DNA of 64,000 bases. It comes from Rothia mucilaginosa (GTDB taxonomy: Bacteria; Actinomycetota; Actinomycetes; Actinomycetales; Micrococcaceae). The DNA is taken from NCBI RefSeq assembly GCF_001548235.1, contig NZ_AP014938.1, positions 806,001 through 870,000 on the forward strand, written 5' to 3'. Numbering within the stretch: position 1 is the stretch's first letter; each line of letters starts with the position of its first letter. The position numbers were made by a program, and so were the translations under genes. The notes beneath the pieces are model-generated. The model did not search any database, was not told where the DNA came from, and saw nothing but the letters and a program-made list of their open reading frames with translations. Below, piece after piece: positions 41,478-50,122 of this stretch.

Positions 41478-44400
41478 GTGCAACACACCGCCTCCCCAAA
41501 CCCCCGCGGCCGGTCACACCGACGCCGAATCGGCAGCGGGCTACTCACCCTCAGCATGGCGCTGAGCCCCCTCGCAGCACTGGGCACCACCGCCCACGCC
41601 GCAGAAGACCCCGACGCAGTCAAGCAGGTACTCAGCGAAAGCATGAAGAACGCCAGCGGCACCGTCACCGCCTTCGTCCGCTTCAAGGGTAAGGGCGCCT
41701 TTGAACAGACCCAGCCCGCAGGCGTACTCGCTGGCACGCAGGCACCCGTCAACCGGAGCTCGCAGGTGCAGGCCATCGCCTCCCAGGTGCAGAGCCAGGC
41801 ACAGCAGGTCAGCAGCCAGTCCGGCGCGCAGGTCCTCTACACCACCCACAACGCAGTACGCGGCGTGGCAGTGCGCGGTGACGCCGAGTCCATCAAGGCA
41901 CTCGCCAACCGCTCCGACGTAGAGAAAATCTCGCCCATCCTACCCAAGTACCGCCAGAACGCGGGCGCCGCCATTGACGCAGGCTCCCTCGCCACCTGGA
42001 CCGGCACCACCAACCCCGCCGGCGCGGGCGGATACACCGGCAAGGGTGTGAAGATCGCCGTCATCGACTCCGGTATCGACTACACCCACACCGACTTCGG
42101 CGGTAGCGGCAAGCTCGAAGACTACGAGAAGGCATCCAAGCTCACCGAGCTGCCCTCCGCAGACTCCGGACTCATCAACCGCACCAAGGTTGCTGGCGGC
42201 TACGACCTCGTTGGTGATGCCTACGACGGCACCAACACCGCAACCCCCGACGGCAACCCGCTCGACTGCACCACCGGCGGCCACGGCACCCACGTGGCGG
42301 GCACCGCGGCAGGCTACGGCGTGAACGCCGACGGCAGCACCTTCACCGGCGACTACTCCAAGCTCACCGCAGAGCAGCTCAAGACCATGAAGATCGGCCC
42401 CGGCGTTGCCCCCGAGGCTGAAATCTACGCCTTCCGCGTCTTCGGTTGCAGCGGCAGCACCAACGTCGTCATTGAGGCGCTCGACCGCACCCTTGACCCC
42501 AACGGTGACGGCGACTTCTCCGACCGCGCGAACGTGGTCAACATGTCCCTCGGCGGCGAATTCTCCCCGCAGGACGACCCCGAAGCCTACGCCGTTGACG
42601 CGCTCACCCGCGCCGGCGTGCTCTCCGTGATCTCCGCGGGTAACGCCAACGACTACAGCCTGCGCGGCGACACCTACTCCAACTCCGGTCACCCCGCCAC
42701 CGCAGCCAGCGCAATCACCGTGGCTAACGCCTACGGCTCCACCCGTGCCGTCGATGCGGCAGAGCTGACCGACCCCGCCACCGGCACCACCCGCAAGGTA
42801 CGCGGCGACTACAGCGTCTCTTACCCCTGGGCACAGGCGGGTACCAAGGAATTCACCGGTGAACTCACCGCAATCTCCGAGAACAACCGTTACGCCTGCA
42901 ACGCCCTCAGCGCCGACGAAGCGGCAGCCGTAAAGGGCAAGTGGGTGCTCATCGACTGGGCTGAAGCCGACGGTAGCCTCGCCTGCGGCTCCAAGGTGCG
43001 CTTCGACAACCTGGAGGCGGCAGGCGCCAAGGGCGTACTGCTTGCAGGCCATAACGAAGAGCCCGGTCTGGGTATTGCCGGTAACGACACCCTGCCCGGT
43101 TTCCGCCTGGCAGCATCCGCCGCTAAGGACCTGCGCGCACAGATCGCCGCAGCAGAAGCGGCAGGCAAGCCCCTGACCGTGCGCCTCGGCAACGACCTGA
43201 AGTCCTCCCTGCGCGTGGACACCGACAAGCTGGATCAGCTGAACCCCATGAGTGCCCGCGGCTTCCACGGCAGCTACGGCTACACCAAGCCCGACATTGC
43301 GGCACCCGGCTCGTACATCACCTCCGCGGCGGTAGCGACCGGTAACAACTCCGTGACCTTCAGCGGCACCTCCATGGCGGCACCCTACGTGACCGGCTCC
43401 GCCGCCCTGGTCATGCAGAGCCACCCGACCTACACCCCCGCACAGGTCAAGTCCGCCCTCATGAACACCGCCACCCACGATGTGCGCACCGAATCCGGTG
43501 CCGTATACGCGGTGGACCGCGTGGGCGCTGGACGAGTCGACACCCTCGCTGCCGTGCAGTCGAAGTCCCTCGTCTACAACGCTGACAAGAGCGGTACCGT
43601 GTCCCTGAGCTTCGGCGTGCTCGAGTACGCACCGGATGCAGGCGTTCAGACCCTCACCCGCGAGGTGACGGTTGAGAACACCGACTCCGTGGCGCACACC
43701 TATGCACTGTCCTACGCTGAAAGCACTAATATTCCCGGTGTGGAATATTCCTTCCCCTCCTCGGTCACCCTCGCACCCGGTGAGACTAAGAAGTTCGAAC
43801 TGAGTGTGCGCATCGACCCGTCCAAGCTGGAGAAGACCCGCGACCCGGCAATGGACGTAACCCAGAACGCAACTGACTACTACACCGGCAACGAAACCGT
43901 TCCCGCACAGTACCGTCAGTACATTGCGAGCGCATCCGGCCGACTCGTCCTCACCGAAGACGGCACCAAGGCACTGCGCCTGCCCGTTCACGTAGCCCCC
44001 AAGCCCGTGAGCACCATGCACGCTGCCGAAGACACCGTCACCTTCACGCAGAAGCCCTCCAGCGATGAGGCTCAGAAGGCAGACACCGGCTGGACCAAGT
44101 CCCAGGTCTCGCTGCGCGGCACCGAAGTCAACCAGGGCGGCTACCGCTCCCTGCTCGGCGCTTTCGAGTACGGTGCGAGCGTGGACCGCGTTGCCCCCAC
44201 CTCCCTGTCGCTGAACAGCAACGTTAAGGCGAACCTGCAGTACGTCGGTGCTTCCTCGGATGCGCCCGCACTGAAGGCCGCCGGCGGCAACGCCGATGAC
44301 GGCACCCTGCGCTTCGGTATCTCCACCTGGGCGAACTGGGATGTTGTCTCCTACGAGAACACCTTCACCGTGGAGATTGACACCGACGGCAACAACCGCG

Positions 44401-45503
44401 CCGACTACAAGCTGGTCACCGACCGTGCTAAGGGCCTGGACTACCCGCTGGTTCGCCTCTACGGCTACAAGAACGGCAACCTCGTCGAGCTCGGCTACTA
44501 CCCGCTCAACGGCGCCTGGGGTGACGTGGACACCAACATGATGGACACCAACACCCTCATCATGAGCGCACCCCTCAAGGACCTGGGCCTGACCAGCGCA
44601 AACAACCCGGACATTCAGTACCGAGTCAGCGCAACCACCCAGTACGAGTGGGGCAACGTCAGCGAAACCGGCTGGATCAAGTACCGCCCCTTCAGCCCCA
44701 AGCTGTGGTTCAGCGGCGACTCCTCCGCCGTGGCTGGCCTCCACCCGGATGCCCCCACCACCACCCTGACGGCGCACCGCTCCGCTGACGCGATCCCCGC
44801 GCTCGGTGAATCCGGCGCACCCGCCAAGGCGCTGCTGCTGCACCTGCACAACGGTACCGGCGACCTCTCCGGCACCAACGGCGCCAAGGGCAACCGCGCC
44901 GAGGTGCTGAGCATCAAGGAGCAGCAGACCGAGTACATTACTCCGTCCCGCTTCACCGATGTGAAGAGCGGCGACCAGTTCTACACCGAAATTTCTTGGC
45001 TGGCTCAGCGTCGCATCACCACCGGCTACCCGGACGGCACCTACCGCCCGCTGGAGTCCGTGGAACGTGGCGCAATGGCGGCGTTCTTCTACCGCATGCA
45101 GGGTTCCCCGCAGTTCACTGCCCCCTCCACTCCGAGCTTCAAGGACGTGCCCACCACGCACCCCTTCTACAAGGAGATTGAGTGGATGAAGGCTCAGGGC
45201 ATCACCACCGGCTACTCGGACGGCACGTTCCGCCCCTCCGCACCGGTGAACCGTGACGCCATGGCTGCGTTCTTCTACCGTGCAGCGGGTTCCCCGCACG
45301 TGGACCTGCCCGCAACCAGCCACTTCAGCGATGTTTCCACCGATAACCAGTTCTACCGTGAAATCACGTGGCTGGCTTCGAAGGGCATCAGCACCGGCTG
45401 GCCGGACGGAACCTACCGCCCGGTGACTCCCATTGCCCGCGACGCAATGGCGGCGTTCATCTACCGCTACACCGAGAAGGTTGCTAACCAGGCCGGCCGC
45501 TAG
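41478..45503 (+). CDS. Giant secreted subtilisin-like serine protease with three SLH domains (paralogue A)
   Basis: 1341 aa from the GTG at 41478 (AAAGGAG upstream). A signal peptide with a basic N-region ends near AHA. An inhibitor_I9-like propeptide follows (VTAFVRFKGKGAFEQTQ...GAQVLYTTHNAVRGVAV). The S8 catalytic triad is Asp197 (VIDSGIDYTH), His269 (GGHGTHVAGT) and Ser632 (GTSMAAP). A PA-like insert holds SKVRFDNLEAAGAKGVLLAG. Fn3-like domains lead to three SLH repeats in the last ~185 residues (RFTDVKSGDQFYTEISWLAQ; GITTGYSDGTFRP; GISTGWPDGTYRP). SLH domains anchor proteins to cell-wall polymers. Codons are C-ending. First of three tandem paralogues. Confidence 0.93.
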   Translation: MQHTASPNPRGRSHRRRIGSGLLTLSMALSPLAALGTTAHAAEDPDAVKQVLSESMKNASGTVTAFVRFKGKGAFEQTQPAGVLAGTQAPVNRSSQVQAIASQVQSQAQQVSSQSGAQVLYTTHNAVRGVAVRGDAESIKALANRSDVEKISPILPKYRQNAGAAIDAGSLATWTGTTNPAGAGGYTGKGVKIAVIDSGIDYTHTDFGGSGKLEDYEKASKLTELPSADSGLINRTKVAGGYDLVGDAYDGTNTATPDGNPLDCTTGGHGTHVAGTAAGYGVNADGSTFTGDYSKLTAEQLKTMKIGPGVAPEAEIYAFRVFGCSGSTNVVIEALDRTLDPNGDGDFSDRANVVNMSLGGEFSPQDDPEAYAVDALTRAGVLSVISAGNANDYSLRGDTYSNSGHPATAASAITVANAYGSTRAVDAAELTDPATGTTRKVRGDYSVSYPWAQAGTKEFTGELTAISENNRYACNALSADEAAAVKGKWVLIDWAEADGSLACGSKVRFDNLEAAGAKGVLLAGHNEEPGLGIAGNDTLPGFRLAASAAKDLRAQIAAAEAAGKPLTVRLGNDLKSSLRVDTDKLDQLNPMSARGFHGSYGYTKPDIAAPGSYITSAAVATGNNSVTFSGTSMAAPYVTGSAALVMQSHPTYTPAQVKSALMNTATHDVRTESGAVYAVDRVGAGRVDTLAAVQSKSLVYNADKSGTVSLSFGVLEYAPDAGVQTLTREVTVENTDSVAHTYALSYAESTNIPGVEYSFPSSVTLAPGETKKFELSVRIDPSKLEKTRDPAMDVTQNATDYYTGNETVPAQYRQYIASASGRLVLTEDGTKALRLPVHVAPKPVSTMHAAEDTVTFTQKPSSDEAQKADTGWTKSQVSLRGTEVNQGGYRSLLGAFEYGASVDRVAPTSLSLNSNVKANLQYVGASSDAPALKAAGGNADDGTLRFGISTWANWDVVSYENTFTVEIDTDGNNRADYKLVTDRAKGLDYPLVRLYGYKNGNLVELGYYPLNGAWGDVDTNMMDTNTLIMSAPLKDLGLTSANNPDIQYRVSATTQYEWGNVSETGWIKYRPFSPKLWFSGDSSAVAGLHPDAPTTTLTAHRSADAIPALGESGAPAKALLLHLHNGTGDLSGTNGAKGNRAEVLSIKEQQTEYITPSRFTDVKSGDQFYTEISWLAQRRITTGYPDGTYRPLESVERGAMAAFFYRMQGSPQFTAPSTPSFKDVPTTHPFYKEIEWMKAQGITTGYSDGTFRPSAPVNRDAMAAFFYRAAGSPHVDLPATSHFSDVSTDNQFYREITWLASKGISTGWPDGTYRPVTPIARDAMAAFIYRYTEKVANQAGR

Positions 45504-45535
45504 GCGGTAGCTAACCGGTAGCGAACAGTTCGGGT

Positions 45536-45674
45536 CCTCTCCCGCCCCCTGCATGGGGTGGGAGGGGCACCTGGAACCGGCAGGCTCCGGGGCCTGAAGA
45601 CCCCGGAACCTCTCAAGTTTTGGTGGCGGTTTCACCGGCGGACACGCTCACTCGTCGTCTGCCGGTGGGGCCGC
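45536..45674 (+). terminator. Hairpin series between subtilases A and B (terminator and structured leader)
   Basis: Three stems follow one another: CCTCTCCC/GGGAGGGG (45536-45567), TCCGGGG/CCCCGGA (about 45586-45606, then ...AAGTTTT), and a long GGCGG...CACCGGC/GCCGGTG...CCGCC stem (about 45623-45674). The second looks like a terminator of gene A. The third lies in the leader of gene B, about 75 nt before its ATG. Confidence 0.55.
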
Positions 45675-45748
45675 CTCCGCACATCACCGATACACAACCA
45701 CAGAGCACACAGCATTACCGAAAAATAGAAAATCCGAAGGAGGATTCC

Positions 45749-48700
45749 ATGACAACGCCTCATGCGCCACGCCGCAGAATGAAGGCTGTCGGTGCGACCG
45801 GTTTGAGTGCGGCTCTTGCCCTTACTCTCGGCGTTCCCGCCACTTTCTCTGCAGCTCACGCTCAGAGCCCCCAGCAGGTCGAAGGAAGCACTGCGAGCGC
45901 ATCCGGTAACGCTGCCTCGCGTATCAGCCCAGGCCTGCAGAAGGCTGAAGGCCAGATCACCGTGTATGTGCAGTTCAAGGGCAAGGGTGCGTATGAGCAG
46001 ACCCAGTCCGCGGCTGTTCTAGCACGTAAGGAGGCGCCGGCGAACCGTCAGGCGCAGGTGCAGGCTATTGCAGCTCAGGTGCAGTCGCAGGCTCAGTCTG
46101 TGGCGACTGCTTCTGGCGCGAAGCTGATGTACACCACGCATAATGCGATGCGTGGTGCGGCGATTACTGGTGATGCTGCGCAGATTCGTGCGTTGGCGGA
46201 GCGCCCGGATGTGGAGCGTATTTCGCCGATTATCGCGAAGGAGCGTATGAACTCCGGCAGCGAGATTGATACGAAGACTCTTGCCACGTGGACTCGTGAG
46301 AATACGGGGTATACGGGTAAGGGCGTGAAGATTGCGGTTGTTGACTCTGGTGTTGACTATACGCACGCTGATTTTGGTGGCCCCGGTACGGTTGATTCGT
46401 ATTTGAAGGCTAAGGCGATGACGGAGCTTCCGTCCGCTGATTCGGGTCTGATTGATCGTAATAAGTTCATTGGCGGCATTGACCTGGTCGGTGATGACTA
46501 CAATGCATCGGTGGCTGAGAAGTCGACTCCGCAGCCGGATAATAACCCGCTGGATTGCCGCCCGGATGGTTTCGGTTCTGGCGGTCACGGCACGCACGTG
46601 GCGGGTACTGCCGCCGGTTATGGTGTGACGGCGAACGGTACGACTTACCGTGGCGATTACAAGAACCTGACGGAGGAGCAGCTGAAGGGCATGTCTATTG
46701 GCCCCGGTACTGCTCCTGAGGCTCAGATTCTGGCGATTCGTGTGTTCGGTTGCTACGGCAATTCGAGTGTTGTGATGAAGGCGCTTGATACCGTGATGGA
46801 CCCGAATGGTGACGGTGATTTCTCTGACCGCGCCGACATTGTGAACCTGTCGCTCGGTGGCGAGTTCGCCCCGGCTGACGACCCTGAGTCGTACATGATT
46901 AATACGATGGCGCGCCAGGGTGTGTTCACTGTGGCTGCTGCCGGTAACGCCAATAACTACAACGGTGTGGGTGACACCTACTCCGATTCGGGTAGCCCCG
47001 CGAATGCGGCTGCGGCGCTGTCTGTGGCGAATGCTTACGGTTCGACTCAGCCGATTGACCGTGTCCGCGCGACCACGAAGACTGGTTTGGAGTGGTTGCA
47101 GGGTGATTATTCGGTGAACTTTGATTATTCGAAGGCGTCCGCTGATCAGCTGCGCGGCGAGGTTGTTGCCGCGCCGAAGCGTAACCGTTACGCTTGCGAG
47201 GCTTTCACCGCTGAAGAGGCGAAGGCTTTGAAGGGTAAGTGGGTTTACTTCGAGTGGGATCAGGACGATTTGACGTTCCCGTGCGGTTCGAAGGTGCGTT
47301 TCGATAACGTTCAGGCTGCCGGCGGTGTTGGCGTGGTGATGGCCGGTAAGGCTGAGCGCTACACGATCGGCATTGGTGGTAATGCGACTATTCCGGGTCT
47401 GCGTCTGACTGCTTCTTCGACGAAGGACCTGGAGAAGGCTCTGGCTGCCGGTCCGGTGACCGTTGAGATGAACCTGGACTACAAGGCTTCGGGCCGCGGT
47501 CCTCACTCGCACGCTTTTGATTTGAATTCCTCGAGCGCTCGCGGTCAGCACGGTTCTGATGGCTTCATTAAGCCTGACCTTGCGGCACCGGGTACTGAGA
47601 TTGTCTCTGCCGCTGTGGGCACGGGTAATAAGGGTGTTTCCTTCACCGGTACCTCGATGGCAACCCCGCATGTGACCGGTATTGCTGCCCTGGTGATGCA
47701 GGCGCATCAGGATTACAACCCGCAGATGATTAAGGCTGCGCTGATGAACGGTGCGTCCACCCCGATTAAGAATGAGCAGGGTGCGCAGTACGCGGTGGAT
47801 CGTGTGGGTACGGGCATGGTGAATGCTCGCGCCGCCGTGGACGCGAAGGTTATCGCGTACGATGCGAAGACCCCCGAGCGTGTTTCGACCGCGTTTGGCG
47901 TGCTGGAGTACACCCCCGATTCGGGTATTCAGACTGTCCAGCGTGAAATCGTGCTGGACAACACCGATTCGCAGGCTCACACCTACACCCTGAGCTACGA
48001 GGCAAGCACGACCATCCCGGGTGTGGAGTACTCCTACCCGCAGCAGGTGAGCGTGGGTGCCGGTGAGCGTAAGAGCGTGACCGTGACCGTGCGTATTGAC
48101 CCGTCCAAGCTGGAGAAGACCATGGATCCGGCGATGAGCGCCGACCAGGTTGCTCAGGACTGGACGACCGGTAAGACTCTGGCTGCCGGTAAGCGCCAGT
48201 ATATTGCGAGCGCTTCTGGTCGCCTGATTTTCTCTGAGAATGGTCGCGAGGCGATTCGCCAGTCGATTCACGTGGCACCGAAGCCTGTCTCGAAGATGCG
48301 CGTTGATGCGTCCCGTATTGATTACAAGGGTATTGCCGATAAGGAGTCCACGGTGACTCTGCGCGGTACGACCCTGAACCAGGGCGGTTACCGTTCGCTG
48401 CTGGGTGCGTTTGAGCTGGGTGCGGTCAGTGACCGTATTCCGTCCGGTCAGCTGAAGCTGCCGTCGAACCAGTCTGTTGACCTGCAGTATGTGGGTGCCG
48501 CCTCGGATGCACCGGCGTTGAAGGCTGCCGGCAAGAACCCGAACGATGGTTCTCTGTTCTTCGGTATTTCGACCTGGGGTACTTGGGACACTATGCACTG
48601 GGGACGTCAGGTGCAGGTGCAGATTGATACGAACAACGACTCCACCGCAGATTACGTTCTGGAGGTGACCCGCGAGAAGGGTCTGGACTACCCGCTGGTG

Positions 48701-49735
48701 AAGGTCTGGTCCATCTCCGGTGAGGCATCCACCGTGGTGGCTCGCTACCCGCTGAACAAGGCCTGGGGCGACACCGACACCAACATCATGGACACCAACA
48801 CCATGATTCTGGGTGTGCCGCTGAAGGACCTGGGCCTGACCGCTGAGAAGGCTCAGACCATCAAGTACACGGTGCAGACCGACACCTGGTACAACGATGG
48901 CAACCCCTACGTGGACACCACCTCGGCTATCGAGTACTCCCCCTTCAACCCCGGTGTTTGGTTCACCGGTGAGGAGTCGGGCGTGCCCGGCCTGTTCGTG
49001 GACCGTGACGGCGGTCAGCTGACCGTTCACCGCAAGAACAACAACAAGGAGCGTCAGGCTCTGTTCCTGCACATGCACAACGCGACCGGTGACCTGAGCG
49101 GCCGTAAGACCGCTAACGGTGTTGCCGCTGGCGACCGTGCGCAGGTCGTGAAGGTGGCTCGCACCATCCAGGATGCACGCTTCACCGACGTTCCGTCGGA
49201 TAACCAGTTCTACCGTGAAATCACGTGGATTGCTGCCCGTCAGATTGACCGCGGCTACCAGGACGGCACCTTCCGCCCGCTGAACAACATGGACCGCGGC
49301 ACCATGGCTGCGTACTTCTACCGTATGAGCGGCTCGCCGCAGTACACCGCACCGTCTACCCCGAGCTTCTCGGATGTTCCGCTCAACCACCCCTACTACA
49401 AGGAGATTGAGTGGATGAAGGCTCAGGGCATCACGACCGGCTGGCCCGATGGTACGTACCGCCCGGAAGGTTCGGTGAACCGTGACGCGATGGCTGCGTT
49501 CTTCTACCGTTACGCGGGTTCGCCCGAGTACACTGCCCCCGCGCAGGCTCGTTTCACGGACGTTCCGACCGACAAGCAGTTCTACCGCGAGATTTCGTGG
49601 CTGGCTGAGCGGGGCGTGACCACCGGTTGGCCCGATGGTTCGTTCCGCCCCGTGGAGCCGGTGCACCGCGACGCTATGGCGGCGTTCGTGTACCGCTACA
49701 GCACGGGTGTGCTGAAGGAAAGCCCTGAAATCTAA
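45749..49735 (+). CDS. Giant secreted subtilisin-like serine protease with three SLH domains (paralogue B)
   Basis: 1328 aa from the ATG at 45749 (AAGGAGGA upstream). Same architecture as A: signal peptide (AALALTLGVPATFSAAHA), propeptide (ITVYVQFKGKGAYEQTQ), triad Asp199 (VVDSGVDYTH), His280 (GGHGTHVAGT) and Ser636 (GTSMATP), PA-like insert, C-terminal beta domains with DTDTNIMDTNTMILGVPLKDL, and three SLH repeats (RFTDVPSDNQFYREITWIAA; GITTGWPDGTYRP; GVTTGWPDGSFRP). Codon use is T-rich at third positions in the protease half, unlike paralogue A. Predicted wall-anchored, cleaving host or biofilm proteins. Confidence 0.93.
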   Translation: MTTPHAPRRRMKAVGATGLSAALALTLGVPATFSAAHAQSPQQVEGSTASASGNAASRISPGLQKAEGQITVYVQFKGKGAYEQTQSAAVLARKEAPANRQAQVQAIAAQVQSQAQSVATASGAKLMYTTHNAMRGAAITGDAAQIRALAERPDVERISPIIAKERMNSGSEIDTKTLATWTRENTGYTGKGVKIAVVDSGVDYTHADFGGPGTVDSYLKAKAMTELPSADSGLIDRNKFIGGIDLVGDDYNASVAEKSTPQPDNNPLDCRPDGFGSGGHGTHVAGTAAGYGVTANGTTYRGDYKNLTEEQLKGMSIGPGTAPEAQILAIRVFGCYGNSSVVMKALDTVMDPNGDGDFSDRADIVNLSLGGEFAPADDPESYMINTMARQGVFTVAAAGNANNYNGVGDTYSDSGSPANAAAALSVANAYGSTQPIDRVRATTKTGLEWLQGDYSVNFDYSKASADQLRGEVVAAPKRNRYACEAFTAEEAKALKGKWVYFEWDQDDLTFPCGSKVRFDNVQAAGGVGVVMAGKAERYTIGIGGNATIPGLRLTASSTKDLEKALAAGPVTVEMNLDYKASGRGPHSHAFDLNSSSARGQHGSDGFIKPDLAAPGTEIVSAAVGTGNKGVSFTGTSMATPHVTGIAALVMQAHQDYNPQMIKAALMNGASTPIKNEQGAQYAVDRVGTGMVNARAAVDAKVIAYDAKTPERVSTAFGVLEYTPDSGIQTVQREIVLDNTDSQAHTYTLSYEASTTIPGVEYSYPQQVSVGAGERKSVTVTVRIDPSKLEKTMDPAMSADQVAQDWTTGKTLAAGKRQYIASASGRLIFSENGREAIRQSIHVAPKPVSKMRVDASRIDYKGIADKESTVTLRGTTLNQGGYRSLLGAFELGAVSDRIPSGQLKLPSNQSVDLQYVGAASDAPALKAAGKNPNDGSLFFGISTWGTWDTMHWGRQVQVQIDTNNDSTADYVLEVTREKGLDYPLVKVWSISGEASTVVARYPLNKAWGDTDTNIMDTNTMILGVPLKDLGLTAEKAQTIKYTVQTDTWYNDGNPYVDTTSAIEYSPFNPGVWFTGEESGVPGLFVDRDGGQLTVHRKNNNKERQALFLHMHNATGDLSGRKTANGVAAGDRAQVVKVARTIQDARFTDVPSDNQFYREITWIAARQIDRGYQDGTFRPLNNMDRGTMAAYFYRMSGSPQYTAPSTPSFSDVPLNHPYYKEIEWMKAQGITTGWPDGTYRPEGSVNRDAMAAFFYRYAGSPEYTAPAQARFTDVPTDKQFYREISWLAERGVTTGWPDGSFRPVEPVHRDAMAAFVYRYSTGVLKESPEI

Positions 49736-49787
49736 GGGTTCGTAAGGTTCTACCGCTGTAGGTGCTACCTCAGCAGGTTTTACCGAG

Positions 49788-49838
49788 GGAGCCGTACCGT
49801 TGCAGTTTATCTGCGGCGGTGCGGCTCCCTTTTTTGTG
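49788..49838 (+). terminator. Terminator after subtilase B
   Basis: GGGAGCCGTACCG...CTGCAG-like inner pairs and CGGTGCGGCTCCC close a strong stem followed by TTTTTTG. Located about 50 nt after the stop. Confidence 0.9.
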
Positions 49839-49980
49839 GCCGGGCGCTTTCTATTGACGCGTAATGTTCCGTAATACGAATCTGACTAGGTTATATAAAG
49901 AATCGTTGAGACAATGAATGAAGGTTTCTTCACCAGGCGGCATGAACCTTGACGTTCACGCCGCATGGACACGCCATACG

Positions 49981-50024
49981 GACACACTGGAGGCGCACCG
50001 CAGACACACTGCAGACGCACCGTA
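49981..50024 (+). repeat. 22-bp tandem repeat (two units) in the leader of subtilase C
   Basis: Units 49981-50002 and 50003-50024 match in 19 of 22 positions (GACACACTG..G.CGCACCG.A). They lie about 100 nt before the GTG start, in the 387-bp gap between B and C. The rest of the gap holds an AT-rich promoter-like stretch near 49880-49910 and no gene. Confidence 0.7.
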
Positions 50025-50122
50025 GCACTCGCGGTACGGAACCCTCCGTGCAGAACCCACGGCTCAGAACTCCCAGTGAAGAAACCGCTAAGAAACACAC
50101 CATCACTAAAAAGGAGCATTCA

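Noticed and set aside
41188..41517. Minus-strand frame of 109 codons upstream of subtilase A
   Set aside because: Cys/Arg/Trp-rich random-looking translation with no ribosome site, overlapping the start of a real gene. The region is better explained as a leader or sRNA.
41940..45635. Very long minus-strand open frame (over 1200 codons) antisense to subtilase A, and similar ones at 46019-49666 and 51860-54214
   Set aside because: These are shadows caused by codon bias of the real plus-strand genes. The translations are Val/Gly/Arg/His-rich, lack domains and have no ribosome sites.
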